DNA from: Pseudomonadota bacterium | GTDB lineage: Bacteria; Pseudomonadota; Gammaproteobacteria; JAKAQQ01 | Length of the DNA: 8,405 nt | NCBI GenBank assembly: GCA_021852325.1 | Contig: JAJZNM010000100.1 | Location: forward strand, 1-8,405 | Reading direction: 5' to 3' | Shown here: positions 7,439-8,405 of the stretch, piece by piece | Numbering within the stretch: position 1 is the stretch's first letter | Layout of the letters: every line of letters starts with the position of its first letter | Notes under the pieces: generated by a model | Database searches by the model: none | Told to the model about the DNA's origin: nothing | The model's input: the letters and a program-made list of their open reading frames with translations, nothing else | Position numbers and translations under genes: made by a program

Positions 7439-7939
7439 TCAGGCCGGCCGGCCGGATGGATCTCGCCCTGGCGCCTCGGGCGGGATCCCCAGCATGCGGG
7501 CTGCACAAAAGGCGACGATCCAGCCGAAGAGGATCATCGCGGCCAGATTCTCCAGGATCTTCACCGGGATGAAGATGAACGGATCGAACGGGGCGCGCGA
7601 GAGGGGTACCACGAGATAATTCATGACGACGAAGATCACGAGGCCATAGACAAAACCCCAAAGCTTCCAGCGTCGGACCCACACCGCCCGCTTGCGGGCC
7701 ACCAGCACGAAAATGGTGGCAATGATGAGGGACATGATCCACTGCAGGAATAGTCCCAGAAAGGCTGATGCCGCACCATCCCGGAATGACGCGGCGCCGA
7801 GGAGCCCGGTTGCAATCGCCCGCAATATGAGAATCGGACTCACCCAGTTGATGAGGGAAGCAGAGCCGATATCGACAGTTCCGGCGATCAGGCCGCCTGC
7901 CAGAATGGCCTTCGCCGTGGGATTCAAGGGTTCACGCAT
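7439..7939 (-). CDS. Uncharacterised multi-pass membrane protein
   Basis: I recognise no named function. The 166-residue protein has about four hydrophobic helices, at roughly 10-33, 57-81, 94-114 and 126-149. A recurring short-residue pattern appears at the start (NPTAKAILAGGLIAGTVDIG) and a conserved-looking polar motif before TM2 (SFRDGAASAFLGLFLQW). VVMNYLVVPLSRAPFDP links TM3 to TM4. This architecture resembles small hypothetical inner-membrane proteins common in Proteobacteria. The C-tail is hydrophilic and Pro/Arg-rich. The in-frame GTG at 7948 would give a protein three residues longer, but the Shine-Dalgarno overlaps that GTG, so ATG 7939 is preferred. The gene converges on SQR, follows the GFA-like gene on the same strand after 114 bp, and may or may not share its transcript. 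Confidence 0.82.
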   Translation of the reverse strand: MREPLNPTAKAILAGGLIAGTVDIGSASLINWVSPILILRAIATGLLGAASFRDGAASAFLGLFLQWIMSLIIATIFVLVARKRAVWVRRWKLWGFVYGLVIFVVMNYLVVPLSRAPFDPFIFIPVKILENLAAMILFGWIVAFCAARMLGIPPEAPGRDPSGRPA

Positions 7940-7945
7940 GCTACG

Positions 7946-7951
7946 CACCTC
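7946..7951 (-). promoter_or_regulatory. Ribosome binding site deciding the start of the membrane-protein gene
   Basis: On the minus strand, GAGGTG occupies 7951 down to 7946 and sits six bases before ATG 7939. The alternative start GTG 7948-7946 is part of this same sequence, so it cannot use it. The site therefore favours the shorter 166-residue protein. Confidence 0.65.
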
Positions 7952-8053
7952 GTCTGGACGCTACAGGAATCTCGAGGTCCGGAAGCAACGGGACCGGGCG
8001 CGGCGGGCACCGGTCTCGATCCACCGGACCGTTTCTTCAAAAATCCCCACCGA

Positions 8054-8405
8054 TCATACGGCATCCGCGGGCTCCGCCCGGACCGGAGTCCAGGAGGCTT
8101 GACGGCGACGGATCCGGGATGCGCGGGATTCGTCCTCGTAAACCACCCGGAGGGCAGCAGGCAGGCCTGCTGGCGCCGGCACGAAGGTCCGGACATTGAG
8201 TGTGGCCCATCGGCCCATCGGGGTGGACATCTCGGCTCCGAGATAGACTCCGCAGTTCTGGCAGACGATGAAATCTGCGGTATCCCGTCCGAACCGGTAG
8301 CGCTGGAGCCGGGAGCGGTCCCGGTAGATGAAGCCGGCCTCGCCATCCGGATCCGAGGTCGTCTCGGCACCGTGGGCCCGGCAAAACGAACACGCGCAGG
8401 CGTGA
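8054..8405 (-). CDS. GFA/CENP-V domain zinc protein (5' partial)
   Basis: This is the C-terminal part of a glutathione-dependent formaldehyde-activating-like (GFA/CENP-V) protein, a zinc-binding fold. The 116 visible residues begin with HACACSFCRAHGAETTSDP, where Cys3, Cys5 and Cys8 form the C-x-C-x-x-C zinc motif. They continue with YRFGRDTADFIVCQNCGVYL, where Cys48 and Cys51 form the C-x-x-C motif. WATLNVRTF, a Glu/Asp-rich segment and ASRIRRRQASWTP near the end also fit the family. The usual N-terminal strand with a G-x-C-x-C-G motif (about 25-30 residues) would lie beyond the right edge. The first ATG in this frame is well inside the domain, at GAEMSTP, so the gene is easily missed or mis-started; overlapping open frames here are not real genes. 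Many family members are annotated as aldehyde-activating proteins without proven activity, so the substrate is unknown. Confidence 0.85.
   Translation of the reverse strand, partial: HACACSFCRAHGAETTSDPDGEAGFIYRDRSRLQRYRFGRDTADFIVCQNCGVYLGAEMSTPMGRWATLNVRTFVPAPAGLPAALRVVYEDESRASRIRRRQASWTPVRAEPADAV

Noticed and set aside
7442..7453. 12-bp palindrome of alternating GGCC and GGCC units
   Set aside because: It lies in the Pro/Arg-rich 3' coding end of the membrane-protein gene and has no unpaired loop or T-run; most likely simple GC-rich coding sequence.
7227..7753. Plus-strand open frames crossing the SQR end, the convergent junction and the membrane-protein gene
   Set aside because: Their translations lack family patterns and contradict the strongly hydrophobic, regular membrane protein on the minus strand.
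7940..8000. Possible promoter for the minus-strand membrane-protein gene (TTGCTT, 17 bases, TGTAGC)
   Set aside because: Each box matches only three of six consensus bases, which is no better than background.
7976..8030. Inverted repeat GGTCCGG (7976-7982) / CCGGACC (8024-8030) and the CCGGT/ACCGG hairpin (8010-8027) between the GFA-like and membrane-protein genes
   Set aside because: The arms are short, the 41-bp spacing is wide, no T-run follows on the minus strand, and such GC-rich dyads are common by chance here; not strong enough to call an operator or terminator.

Overview
The window is GC-rich and almost fully coding. It suggests a sulfide-oxidising (sulfur chemolithotrophic) proteobacterium. 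The clearest clue is a sulfide:quinone oxidoreductase (SQR) very close in motif content to the Acidithiobacillus type. An acidophilic or thiobacillus-like Gammaproteobacterium or Acidithiobacillia member would fit, but genus cannot be fixed from sequence alone.

Positions 1-7327 (+ strand) are a compact five-gene operon: a TolC-type outer-membrane channel (5' end outside the window), a lipoprotein periplasmic adaptor (HlyD/RND type), a 1108-residue RND inner-membrane permease, a 73-residue two-helix membrane protein (DUF2892/YgaP-TM type), and SQR. The first four genes are packed without gaps: the TolC stop abuts the adaptor ATG, the adaptor and permease overlap by 8 bp, and the permease and DUF2892 genes overlap by 4 bp (ATGA). 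SQR follows after 44 bp, with its own strong ribosome binding site directly behind a perfect 6-bp hairpin.

Positions 7328-7438 are a short convergent junction with GC-rich dyads but no recognisable intrinsic terminator. Positions 7439-7939 (- strand) encode an uncharacterised protein of about four membrane helices. Positions 8054-8405 (- strand) hold the 3' part of a GFA/CENP-V-fold zinc protein (glutathione-dependent formaldehyde-activating-like), cut by the window edge and without an internal start near its beginning. No tRNA, rRNA, CRISPR array, insertion sequence or phage gene was seen.

The most interesting point is the physical and probably translational linkage of a complete tripartite efflux pump to SQR through a small DUF2892 membrane protein. 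One reading is that the pump handles a hydrophobic or reactive product of sulfide oxidation (polysulfide or sulfur-bearing organics), or protects the cell during sulfide stress. This is an inference; the substrate cannot be read from sequence.
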